From positions 42,831,140-42,895,139 of the forward strand of contig NC_081411.1 in assembly GCF_030272615.1 (NCBI RefSeq): a stretch of 64,000 nucleotides of DNA, in the 5' to 3' direction. The notes under the pieces are model-generated. The model saw only the letters and a program-made list of their open reading frames with translations, was not told where the DNA came from and did not search any database. Origin of the DNA: Cryptomeria japonica. Lineage: Eukaryota; Streptophyta; Pinopsida; Cupressales; Cupressaceae. Numbering within the stretch: position 1 is the first letter of the stretch; the number at the start of each line of letters is the position of its first letter. Below are positions 12,241 to 21,568 of this stretch, in pieces. The position numbers and the translations under genes are program-made.

Positions 12241-12467
12241 TTAATTATTCACAAGTTCTTCAGCAAAATAAGATAGCAAAACAAGTACATAAACATATAG
12301 ACAAATAGAAAAAACACAGACTATATAGATATATATACCCCACCACACACGGCTACGATCATGCAGAAGACAAGCTTTTCCCAGGAAATCACGAGTTCGA
12401 GCCCCAAAACAAAAGAAAGCCACTATTATGTCTTAACAAAACGAAGCCATTATTGATCTTTCGAAGC
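12241..12467 (-). other. 3' flank of the TIP gene
   Basis: This is the expected 3' UTR region of the aquaporin transcript, AT-rich with a ta-rich run near 12320-12340. No certain polyadenylation signal was chosen. A T-arm-like gttcgagcccc at about 12391 is too little to call a tRNA or SINE. Confidence 0.4.
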
Positions 12468-13795
12468 TCAGTAGTCCTCAGTAGTCAGTGGCTGATGAGT
12501 GGGATCAGATCGAACCATTAAAGATTCGTAAATAATCCCAGCAAGACCGCCTCCGACAAAAGGGCCAACCCAGTAAATCCAGTGGTGTCTCCATGCCCAG
12601 CTGACCAGAGCAGGGCCAAATGCTCTAGCAGGGTTCATGGAAGCCCCTGAAAATGGTCCTCCTGCGAGAATGTTTGCAGCTACAATAAATCCAATGGCAA
12701 TGGGAGCTATGGTGCCTAATTCACCCCTCTTGGGATCAATGGCCGTCGCATAAACTGTGTAAACCAGACCAAATGTCATTACGATCTCGAACACAACAGC
12801 ATTCCCGTCACCCAAGCCATGAGCCACTCTGAACGCTCCTGTACGCTGCATATCCGCACGAATCACGTCATTATATCTAATTGTATATATACTCTTTGCA
12901 TATGCATATATACATAAATATACATGTATATTATTTTCATTTGTAGACAATAAATAATGCTAGAAAATGTTACTCATTGTATACAAATCACAAGGATTCA
13001 TCATATACTCATTGTATATATACTCTTTTTACATGCATATATACATAAATATACAGGTTCATATGGCTTAAATATTACTTTTATTTGTGGATACAGGGGT
13101 ATTTATGACTAGGAAGTGTTAATCATTGTAAACAGATCACAAGTCATTATATACTCTTTGCACTTGCATATATACACAAATTTCAGGTTCAGATAGCTTA
13201 AATATTATGTCAATTTTTAGATACATGGGTATTTACGTATGCACATGTAAAGCTTAAAGATTGTAAGAAAATAATGGCAGAAAGTCCTACCAGACCGCCC
13301 GTTGTAAAGCGAAGCAGCAAACAAGCGATAACAGCTCCAAGAAGCTGTGCAATCCAGTACAGAAAAGCTCTGAGCAGGGTTATATTTCCACCAACGAGAG
13401 CACCAAAGGTCACAGCAGGGTTGACATGGCCACCAGAAATATTGGCCGCAATTGCAACGGCCACAAACAGAGCTATGCCGTGCGCCAGAGCAATGGCAAC
13501 CAGCCCCGACGGCGTTATGTCTGCACCTCCGGTAAGTTTACCTAAACAAACCCCAAAATTAATCACCAAACCCTAAAGTTTCCAAAAGCAAAACAAAAAA
13601 TGAAAATTCTTCATAATTTTCCTATTCGATTTGCTCTGAAAAAAAAAGTAAGATCTTGTTACCGAACGCCATGACAGCGCCTTCTCCTGCGAATACGAAA
13701 ATCAGCGTCGAAAGAAACTCGGCTATAACAGCTCTGAGAGTGTTGCGATCTGTGGCCTCTTCGGCCCTCCCAAGGGCGAATCTTCCGAGCGGCAT
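12468..13795 (-). CDS. Tonoplast intrinsic protein (vacuolar aquaporin), TIP3-like
   Basis: Three exons on the minus strand: exon 1 13795-13663 (133 nt), exon 2 13541-13291 (251 nt), exon 3 12845-12468 (378 nt). The introns (13662-13542 and 13290-12846) both have GT/AG ends. The joined frame encodes 253 residues, the usual TIP length. TIPs are six-helix tetrameric channels that carry water and small solutes across the vacuolar membrane. Seen: [14 protein letters not shown] start, [15 protein letters not shown] (helix 1), first NPA in [12 protein letters not shown], second NPA in [13 protein letters not shown], and C-terminus [10 protein letters not shown]. The selectivity-filter residues read as His (ALAHGIALF), Ile (FEIVMTF), Ala, Arg (NPAR), the H-I-A-R set of TIP3/TIP4. 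The HQPL..EDY tail resembles alpha-TIP (TIP3), the seed storage-vacuole form. No lesion was found. TIP4 is the main alternative. Confidence 0.9.
12885..13260. repeat. Three diverged ~130-bp tandem repeats in intron 2 of the TIP gene
   Basis: The core tatactcttt(g/t)nanntgca followed by tatatacataaat occurs at about 12887, 13017 and 13149. Each is followed by similar blocks (ttatttgtngatac, gggtatttatgac, aatcattgtanacanatcac). The copies are well diverged. They make up most of the 445-bp intron. Confidence 0.75.
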
Positions 13796-13913
13796 GATTT
13801 CTTCTTTCCTGGCGAAAAATGAAAAGAAAAACCTGAAACAGGATAGATGGGGATTCGACCTCCTGACCTGTCTCTACTACAATCGCGTATGCAGCTAGCA
13901 GAAGCCGCTTTTA

Positions 13914-14339
13914 CATGCAGCCTACACACGAATGAATATGAATTTGGTTTCTTTCGCAGGAATAGCGAAGGCGACACGAAAGTTTATACTAGCAAGCCAG
14001 GGTATGTGGACAGCAGGAACGCGCACAGGCTGCCACGTGAAGTAAGCCAGCTCAGTAAAATCTTCGTAACGTTATGTTTTTAAACAAGAAGCCTGTAAAC
14101 CCGCGGTGAAATTCCTGGTTTTTCTCTTTTCAAATCTTGCGAAACTAAAGGTTAAAAATATCAGTAAACAGAACCGCTCTTTTAATCAATTGCAACAGAT
14201 TTTTTCGTCTATCACTTCGCCTTTTGCTCTCCCGTAATTTTGAAAAATTTGAATCGTTTTTCAAGTGGGGATTTTTAGAAGAACGGAAACGTGGCACGCT
14301 AATCACAGTCATCACTCATCAGATATTGTTTCGCCACGT
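13914..14339 (-). promoter_or_regulatory. TIP promoter: TATA box, three ABRE cores, one RY motif
   Basis: Reading on the minus strand, TATAAAC lies at 13988-13982, about 190 bp upstream of the start codon. CACGTGGC (G-box/ABRE) lies at 14039-14032, about 45 bp upstream of the TATA box. A second ACGTGGC is at 14339-14333 and a third, in inverted orientation, at 14289-14295. An RY core CATGCA (plus-strand sense) is at 13914-13919, probably within the 5' UTR. ABRE and RY elements are targets of ABI5-type bZIP and ABI3/FUS3-type B3 factors in seed programmes, which fits a TIP3-like gene. Expression is inferred. Confidence 0.6.
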
Positions 14340-14528
14340 AAGCAACTCGGTGGGGTATTAAAATGTGATAAAGGGGCGCTTAAGGCAGCTCTTGATTGGG
14401 TTGTACTTTCCCAACTCTTTGGAGGCATTTTATATCTAATATTCTAAAAAAATTAGTTTTCACTTACAATAATTAAAATTTTGTGGAAAATATTATATAA
14501 TTTGTTAAATGGAATAGTATTTTAATAA

Positions 14529-14684
14529 ATAATATACTATAAATCAATTGGTAAGCAATTTTTTTAATTAATAATTACTTTAACATTTTAAAGAGTACTT
14601 AGAATTATTTTATTTTTCAATAATAATATAATAAATCATGAAAAAAAACAATTTTAAAGATAAACAAAAATAAAAATTACTTTC
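14529..14684 (+). repeat. First copy of the 3.02-kb tandem duplication, part A (before the element)
   Basis: Matches 36584-36747 closely (aatatactataaatcaattg, then an AT-rich stretch up to attactttc). The copy is interrupted at 14684 by the Ty3/gypsy insertion and continues at 33722. Confidence 0.9.
14680..14684 (+). repeat. Target-site duplication, left (CTTTC)
   Basis: CTTTC directly precedes the 5' LTR and is repeated directly after the 3' LTR at 33717-33721. The second copy of the tandem unit has CTTTC once in the empty site. Confidence 0.95.
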
Positions 14685-15170
14685 TGTAGTCACATAAATC
14701 TGTCCATTTTAATTAAATGAATATTTCGTATTTATTTGATTAAAAATCCACTAGCCATAAATTAATTAAATTAATATTTAATTAATTCATCCCCAAACAT
14801 TCTTCTATTAATTAAATAAATTATCCAATTTATTTTAATTAATTCATTAAATCAACTTCCAATCAATTAAATAAATAAAATCTATTTATTTAATTAAATC
14901 CCCTTTTCCTCTTTTAAATAAATTAAATAAAACATTTATTTAAATCATTATCCTCCCCCACTTGCATTTTCCTACAAATGTAACTTGCACACATTTATTA
15001 AAATAAATGAATTTTATTTTTAATAAAATCCTATTTTTCCTCACCCACCAAATCCACTTGCAAAAATCTAATCCCCTTCTAGATTCTTCTAACCCCTTCC
15101 TAATTAGCCTAATCCATCCCCTAATTATTGTCACATTCCTAAGCAAAATGGAGTCACTTCTCAAAGTCTA

Positions 15171-15350
15171 AAAGTCTTTGATAACCATTAAAGGCTTTCA
15201 ACCTTCAACCACTTAATTCCTCAAAGTCTTTGATAACCATTAAAGGCTTTCAACCTTCAACCACTTAAATCCTCAAAGTCTTTGATAACCATTAAAGGCT
15301 TTCCACTTTCAACCACTTAATCCCCAAAGTCTCCAATAACCATTAATGGT
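15171..15350 (+). repeat. 52-bp tandem repeats within the LTR U3
   Basis: The unit beginning aaagtctttgataaccatta occurs at 15171, 15223 and 15275, with a diverged fourth start at 15326 (aaagtctccaataacc). The same array is in the 3' LTR near 32715-32895. Repeats in U3 are often enhancer-like; that role is inferred. Confidence 0.9.
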
Positions 15351-15710
15351 TAATTCAACCTTCCCACATGGTTAAAACATTTGTTTTGACTCAACCTCTA
15401 CCCAACCCAAGGGTCTCATCAAGCCTTCAATGCTTTGACCATGATTATCTCTTAATCATTTGCACAAAGGTTTATCCTTGGATTAATTCCTAATTCAGTG
15501 GGTAATCCTAATTTAGGCTTGACCCTTAGCCTTTAGATAACCATGAGGTCTTCTCAGGCCTTTAATGCCTCCAACCTCTTCTTTCAACCCAACCCTATGT
15601 TGACATTTGTCACCATTTCATTGGTGTCAATTGTGCACATGGATTCCCAACTTTCAAGCTTGACCCTTGATTAAACCATTCAATCCTGGCCATCCATTGC
15701 TCCATTTTTC

Positions 15711-15720
15711 CTATAAATAA
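15711..15720 (+). promoter_or_regulatory. Sense TATA box in the 5' LTR
   Basis: ctataaataa, about 450 bp before the LTR end, followed by a C-rich segment typical of a plant core promoter. It would start the gag-pol RNA. Confidence 0.6.
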
Positions 15721-16174
15721 AGCCCATTCCTTCATAAACCAGATCCTGAAAACTTGTAAGCATTTAGACTATAGACATTTTTAGAGAGCATTTAGCATAG
15801 CATAACTAAATCTTGTCTTTTTGGTTAAAATACATCATTTTAGCATTAAATTAGCTTTTCATTTCATATTTCGAGCTATACTACAATCTCAATCCTCCAT
15901 AAGCATCCATAGTGCAAAAAGCTGCTGAGAGCTACACTATTTTGGAACTTGGAGAGGAGAGGAACAAGGGAGAAGGAGCTAATATCATGCTAAGAGATAG
16001 TTGGAGATGTCTCATTATCTTTACTTCTTTAGTTAGATTCATTTGCATGTTTTTAGTGTCTCTTTTGGAATGCCTTCATATGTTTTAGTTTCAGATTGAC
16101 TAACGCTAATGCTTTGTGTGTTTTGTGTTGTTTGATCTTAAACTAGCCATTGTGCCATTTAGGAGGGCATCATT

Positions 16175-16213
16175 TGGTGAACCCGACGTGAATCGAACAC
16201 GCAACCTTCTGAT
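16175..16213 (+). promoter_or_regulatory. Primer-binding site complementary to tRNA-Trp, unusually long
   Basis: Two bases after the 5' LTR the sequence reads TGGTGAACCCGACGTG and continues through gaatcgaacacgcaac and cttctgat. From memory of plant tRNA-Trp(CCA), all 39 bases are the complement of its 3' half (CCA end, acceptor strand, T arm, variable loop, part of the anticodon arm). A usual site has 12-20 bases. Primer identity is from recall and was not checked against a database. Confidence 0.75.
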
Positions 16214-16267
16214 ACTTGTTTTTAAAAATTAACAATTTTGCTTGTTGAAACTGCCACACAGGTCGCG

Positions 16268-16545
16268 CTTCGGCGCTATTAAACTCGTTCTAGCGCTATT
16301 GCAACATTTTCTTTTAGCGCTATTGCCCATATAATAGCACTAATGAAAAAGTTTTAGCGCTACTGATTCCATTCTGGCGCGTTTGTCATAGTTCTAGCGC
16401 TATTGAAACTATTCCAGCGCTTTTGACGTTTCGGATTTTTCTATTGTTTTAGCGCTACTATGTAAAATAGCGCTTTTGCGACTGCAGAGTAGCGCTATTG
16501 TATTAATTAGCGCTTTTGTCTAAAAAGCAGAATAGCGCTATTGTG
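16268..16545 (+). repeat. TAGCGCTATTG motif array in the sense leader
   Basis: About 13 copies of (t)tagcgct(a/t)ttg in 280 bp, ten with the exact palindrome AGCGCT (near 16292, 16316, 16354, 16395, 16415, 16450, 16469, 16490, 16508, 16532). Spacing varies from about 15 to 40 bp and the DNA between is unrelated, so this is a cluster of sites rather than a tandem repeat. The same motif in the reverse orientation fills 31353-31680. Confidence 0.9.
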
Positions 16546-19012
16546 ACAGAGTGTTGTCCAATTCGCTTTGTAACCAAAAAATCAGAATTTAGGCTTGTGT
16601 AAGCCCACACTAACATTTGACCATTGATTGTGTGCAGGTTCTAATCTTTTTTGTGTGCAGGGGAAGGAGTTAGTAGATGCTTTACAATCTTTCTTTTTAC
16701 TTTCTTTCAAAAGTTGGTTAAAAAGAATCCATTTTTTTTTTCTTTCTTGCACAAGTTAAAATCAACCTCACATTTTACTTGGGAGTGCATAAAAATGAAC
16801 TGAAAACTTGTTTTCGGTGCTTAAAAAGAACATTCATCTTTCTTTTATTGCAAAGTAAAAAGATCAACAAATTTTGCTTTCATTGCAAGTTAGGGATACA
16901 TTTTGTTTTGGTGCTTAAAATCAACAAAACAAATTTTCTTTCTTGCATCAAACTTAAAAATCACAATCCACACTTCAAATTTTTGGTGCAGTAAAAAGAA
17001 CAATCCACTTGTCTTGATTTTTTGGCAAAAACAAATTTTCCTTCCAGCAAAACGTGTTTTTCATTAAGTTGACCAGGATTTCTAAATTCTAGATTACAAA
17101 ACACATTGTCTTTGAAGTTAAAAACAACACCATGACTGTCGGAGCAACATCTCCAAAGTAGTTAGATCATCTTTGCAAATGTTGGATTAAAAAGAACAAG
17201 TGAATTTCGTGTTTGGCACACTTGTGCAAAAAGTCAGTCGAGTGGTCCTACCTCTAACACACACTATCCTCTCCCTTGGCTCTCGTGGTCCTAGGTGCAA
17301 GAGAAAAGTGTTAGTAACACTCAAAATTTTATCTTTTTAAGAGAGGCCTGCCAAGGGATCGATACTCTTGGGAACGACCTCGAGCAGTAAATCCTTCGAG
17401 CCGCTATAGAAATCAGGTGAGAGCGAAAGCTGTAGCCTTGGGTATAGCTGTTCCTACAGTGTAACTGGCCGAAAGGACAAATGGGCCCCACCACCAGTTA
17501 CAAGGCTCTTAAGTGAGTCACTGCAGAATGAACTTATGTCCAAAGCCATCGAACATGACTAAACACCTTTAAGTAGTAGCCCACCTGTTCTATTGATTGA
17601 GGATATTTGAGGTATAATTTAGTGCAAGAGCATAGAAGGTTTTGCTCCCAAGATACTCACCATACATATTTCCTTGAGTAGAAACATAGCTTTTTGAAAA
17701 GTCACTTGTGGCCTGATAAAAGTGGTGACTCCCCCATCATAGGGATCATCTATTTGTTATGCTCGTGCAAGACTTAGTATATCACATCCTTACCTGCCAC
17801 GGCGGGATTCATAAGGTATGTAGTACCAAAGTCGAAGAAATATCAAGATGTGGGCTAAATTTATCGCAACTGGCCATTTGACCATAGGGATAAAAAGTGT
17901 TTGAAGTGTGTTCGTTTTACAGACCTAGTGCAAATTGAGCCGACTTCAGGCTTTGGAATTACACCTTAAAATAAATCTAAAGGAAGGGTCAAAAACAAGT
18001 CCAAGAATTGGGTTGATCTAGACCCATACTCATTTGTGCCTTTAGGGCAACATTCTAGTGTTTGTGTGCTTGCTTTGTTTTCTTGTCAAAGAAAAATCAG
18101 AAAAAATCACTTCCCAAAAACAAAGTATTCATCCAACATTTCTCAAAAACAAAAGTACCAAAAACAAAGGGCAAACAACAAAGAAACACATTTTATGACC
18201 ATTCTTCACATCTTGCAAAAGAAGAAGTGTCATCAGAATATCACCTTGAAAAGGAGACCACTAAGCTCAAAGGCTTTGATCAAAAGGAGGAAATTCTTCT
18301 ATCTCAATAGACAAATTTTTGTCTCACATAGAGTCTTTCTACATTGCATGCGTCTATACCTTCAAGGAAAAACAAACAAGTTTGATTCAGAATCATTGAA
18401 TCATAGAGCTTTTATGCAATATAGAGCTCTGAGTTATCACAAAAATCAAGGAGGAAAGATTAATCCCAGTTTCTTCCCAAACATCTGTATCACCTACAAC
18501 ACAGCTTGAGAAGTGTCACCAACGCCTGAAAGGGAAGAGGTAGAGTTTGTTCCATTTGTAACACAAAGTTTTTATTGAAGTTGAAAACAAAACATCCATC
18601 ATCTCATTCATTCATCATCACTTCATCATCAATCCATCCCAACTCTCAAAACATTAAGAGGTTCTTGTCCCAAGTTCTCTTTTAGATATTGCTTGAAATC
18701 AAACACATCACATCACTTTTAGATTGTTTCTACATCTAGGATAAGCTCATCCTAAGAGACACATCTACGCAGGTTAAAACTAGTTCATGAGTGAATCCTC
18801 TCATTGCTAGGTAGTTAAATCTGTAACACATCTCAGATTTCTCTACACCTTATCACATCCAAAATCATCAAAACAAACAAGCAATTCAAAGAAAGAATTC
18901 TGGTTACATTTACCTTTAGAGTGCTAGAGATCTACAATCCACTAATCATCCATCTTTCATCGAACAACTCATCATCATCTTCAACCAACTTCAACACAAA
19001 CTTGCAAACAAA
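16546..19012 (+). other. Long untranslated leader between the motif array and gag
   Basis: No convincing ORF. From 16660 to about 17230 a diffuse repeat (gtgcttaaaa, agaacattc, tttctttcttgca) recurs. The part 17330-17560 is less AT-rich, with several short inverted repeats. Tat elements usually have long leaders before gag. Encapsidation or ribosome-entry signals would be expected here but none can be identified by eye. Confidence 0.5.
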
Positions 19013-19879
19013 ATGGCTCAAACCCGATCGCGATCAAGGCAACGAGAAATAGAAATTGAGGAAGAAGAGGACAACCTCAATGAATTTCAAGAAGCACTTG
19101 GAGGAAATGTAAATGATGAAAACCCAAGTAGTCCCACTCCTTCAACAATCGAAAGGGTTCAGCATAACCCTCACTTTAACAGATTGTTTGATGAAATTCT
19201 CAGAAGCAATGCGGATGCTCACTTCTTAAAACTCGCTCAAGAAGGAGCCAAACTCCCCTCTGACTTTGATCTTGCCCAATTAAGACAAGCATCCGAAAGA
19301 CAAAGTCGCCATGAGGAGGAAAGGGGTAGAAATCAAATCAGATATAACATTCCTCGAGGTAACCCACCACCACCTCCTCCAAATGAAATGGAGATGTTGC
19401 GGCAACAAGTCGAGAATCTCGCCCAACAACTTCATAGTGGTGTTAAGACCAATCAATTTTCACTTAACGACATCTGTCCCTATCCATTTGATAGGAATCT
19501 TTATATGCCACCCTTTCCACGCGGGTTCGAAACACCCAAATTTGAAAAATATAGAGGAAAAGGGGATCCCCGTGATCATGTCCGAGAATTTCATTCCGCT
19601 TGTCTTGAAGTGGCTTATGAGGACACATACCTAATGCGCCTTTTTCCCCAAAGCTTGGGAGGAACAACCACATCATGGTTTTCCCGACTTCCAGGTGGCA
19701 TTAGAACATTTGAGGAACTCATCCAGAAGTTCCTATCTCATTACTCATATAACATTGAACGCGACATCACCATGGCTGATCTATGCAACACCAAACAAAA
19801 ACCAGGTGAATTATTCTCAGTATTCCTGCAACGATGGCGCCAAATGTCTAGCAGACGTTCTCTTCAATTACTTGAATGA
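19013..19879 (+). CDS. Gag, N-terminal and capsid part (element 1)
   Basis: Starts with MAQTRSRSRQREIEIEEEED, an Arg- then Glu-rich head, followed by a Pro-rich linker (PPPPPP, near residue 117) and the capsid-like retrotransposon gag domain: PKFEKYRGKGDPRDHVREF, TTTSWFSRLPGGIRTFEEL and FLQRWRQMS. These match the GDP..H...F and W....P..I..F..L signatures of Ty3/gypsy gag. The start is the first Met of the frame, directly after the stop-rich leader. The segment ends at a TGA (19877-19879) after which the same frame continues with ELVEIFISNL, so the stop interrupts the capsid. Gag forms the virus-like particle. Confidence 0.85.
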   Translation: MAQTRSRSRQREIEIEEEEDNLNEFQEALGGNVNDENPSSPTPSTIERVQHNPHFNRLFDEILRSNADAHFLKLAQEGAKLPSDFDLAQLRQASERQSRHEEERGRNQIRYNIPRGNPPPPPPNEMEMLRQQVENLAQQLHSGVKTNQFSLNDICPYPFDRNLYMPPFPRGFETPKFEKYRGKGDPRDHVREFHSACLEVAYEDTYLMRLFPQSLGGTTTSWFSRLPGGIRTFEELIQKFLSHYSYNIERDITMADLCNTKQKPGELFSVFLQRWRQMSSRRSLQLLE

Positions 19880-19885
19880 GAACTA

Positions 19886-21565
19886 GTGGAAATTTTCATT
19901 TCCAACTTAAACGAAGAAATGGAATTTCACCTGGATGTCAAAGACACAGATTCTTTTAACGATATGATCACCAAGGGTATAAAATGTGAAAGGGCACTCA
20001 TCAAAAAAGGACTCATCAAAATCTTTAATGAACCAAAAGATGCTCCTCGCCCGCGCTTCAATAGTGATAAACCAAATTTCTGGAACAAGAATAAAAATAT
20101 CGTCAACGATGGGGTTGTGGATGCTCGGACTATCCAAAATGCACAACCTATGGTTCGGTTTGTAGGACAAAATCCTCCACCACAAAATAACACAAATGTT
20201 CCTTCCAATCAAGGTCGCATCACATCTCATGATGAACCAAGACCTCGTCAGCAAAAACAAAAACGAACATACACTCCATTAGGGGAACCCATTGAAACAG
20301 TGATGCGACAACTCATTTCTCAGAATTTGATCACTCTACCTAAGCTATCAAACTATGAGCCTCAAGTCAAACCGGCATGGTGGAGAGATACTAAACACTG
20401 TGAGTTCCATCAAGGAAGAGGACATAAGACAAGTAATTGTCACCAATTGAAAGATCTCACTCAAGATCTTATTGATCGAGGAGAAATTGAGATTGAAGGA
20501 CATGATCCAAAAATGACAAATAATGATCACCTGATGTTCAAAAATCCACTTCCATCACAAGATCAAAGGGGTCCTTCCACTTCCAGGCGAGGCACCGATA
20601 CCACTGATTATACGCAGGCTGCGTATAACTACACTGTAAATCACCTGTATGATGCCAGTGAACAAATTGCAACTATAACCTTCAAAAATCCCACCGCCAA
20701 TTGCAATGTTGTTACGCGTCACGGCAAAGTCACCATCAAGGCAGCTCCACAAGGCACCCCCTCCGCCCCAAACCAATATAACCTTGTGGAACAATTAGAC
20801 AAGACCCCTGCGCTCATATCCATTTTAGAGCTATTGCGCCTATCGCCATCTCATAAAACAATCTTGGATCAAGCACTCCAAGAGGCGTCAGTCCCTGCAA
20901 ACCTGAATACAGACCAGTTTCAAGCCATGGTTGGAAATCTAAAGTCATCACCTTGTCTCACTTTTTCCGAAAGTGACAACTCTTCTTTCCAACAACCTCA
21001 TAATGCTTCACTACACATTGAAGGCTTTATCAACCAACACAGGATCAAGCGAGTCTTGATAGATAATGGAGCAGGCCTAAACATTTGTACACTGCAGTTA
21101 GTCACAGCATTGGGATATGCAATAGAATCAGTGGATCCTCGCAAGAAGATCACCATCAAGGCCTATGATGATGCAAAGCGGTCATCCAAAGGAGCTGTGG
21201 TACTACCGATCCGAGTGGGCCCTATGGTAAAGCACATCATCTGTCAGGTTCTGGACCTTCCTCTGCCATATAATCTATTATTAGGGAGACCTTGGATACA
21301 TGCCATGCAAGCCGTTTCATCTACCTACCATCAATGTATCAAGTTCCCACATAATGGTGCAGAGATCACAATCCTGGGCGATGCAAATCCCTTTGCTTTT
21401 TGCCATAATATCAGTCATCAACCAGAGATTACTGTCCCTAATAATAGGGAAGCCATTTCCTCCACATCATATGTAAATCCCGCCTCTCTTGCCAGTTCGA
21501 ACACCCCTATACCCAAGCAAGAAAAGCTTAAAATGAAAGTCGCAGAGGAAGGTCCCGGAGAATAA
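19886..21565 (+). CDS. Gag C-terminus with zinc knuckle, and aspartic protease (element 1)
   Basis: Continues the capsid (ELVEIFISNLNEEMEFHL). Near residue 172 is a CX2H...GH...C knuckle (HCEFHQGRGHKTSNCHQLKD), the Tat-type nucleocapsid motif that binds RNA. The protease follows at about residues 385-480: RIKRVLIDNGAGLNICT, with D-N-G-A in place of the usual D-S/T-G, then ITIKAYDDAKR and the flap and second half ending NLLLGRPWIHAM. Element 2 has DGGAGLN at this point, so Asn is a change in this copy or a tolerated variant. The segment ends at TAA 21563-21565, after which the frame continues NLSQLFCVGQMP. Confidence 0.85.
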   Translation: MEIFISNLNEEMEFHLDVKDTDSFNDMITKGIKCERALIKKGLIKIFNEPKDAPRPRFNSDKPNFWNKNKNIVNDGVVDARTIQNAQPMVRFVGQNPPPQNNTNVPSNQGRITSHDEPRPRQQKQKRTYTPLGEPIETVMRQLISQNLITLPKLSNYEPQVKPAWWRDTKHCEFHQGRGHKTSNCHQLKDLTQDLIDRGEIEIEGHDPKMTNNDHLMFKNPLPSQDQRGPSTSRRGTDTTDYTQAAYNYTVNHLYDASEQIATITFKNPTANCNVVTRHGKVTIKAAPQGTPSAPNQYNLVEQLDKTPALISILELLRLSPSHKTILDQALQEASVPANLNTDQFQAMVGNLKSSPCLTFSESDNSSFQQPHNASLHIEGFINQHRIKRVLIDNGAGLNICTLQLVTALGYAIESVDPRKKITIKAYDDAKRSSKGAVVLPIRVGPMVKHIICQVLDLPLPYNLLLGRPWIHAMQAVSSTYHQCIKFPHNGAEITILGDANPFAFCHNISHQPEITVPNNREAISSTSYVNPASLASSNTPIPKQEKLKMKVAEEGPGE

Positions 21566-21568
21566 AAT

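Larger units (their letters stand above)
14685..16172 (+). repeat. 5' LTR of element 1
   Basis: TG...CA repeat of 1488 bp, the same length as the 3' copy. The first 300 bp are rich in attaattaa. A TATA box (ctataaataa) at 15711-15720 is the likely start of sense transcription, which would place the U3/R border near 15745. Direct repeats of 52 bp lie at 15171-15350. Confidence 0.95.

Noticed and set aside
12349-12405. gttcgagcccc, B-box-like, as a tRNA or SINE remnant
   Set aside because: No A box, anticodon arm or target duplication could be placed.
13274-13977. Frames of 80-100 codons overlapping TIP exons in other frames
   Set aside because: Reflections of the GC-rich TIP exons. The spliced gene explains the region.
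16175-16213. Half tRNA-Trp on the minus strand
   Set aside because: It has only the 3' half and a CCA end in DNA, next to an LTR. It is a primer-binding site, not a tRNA gene.
18036-18509. 157-codon plus-strand frame in the leader of element 1
   Set aside because: Lys/His-rich with no motif, follows the composition of the leader, and starts far from any promoter context. Treated as chance.
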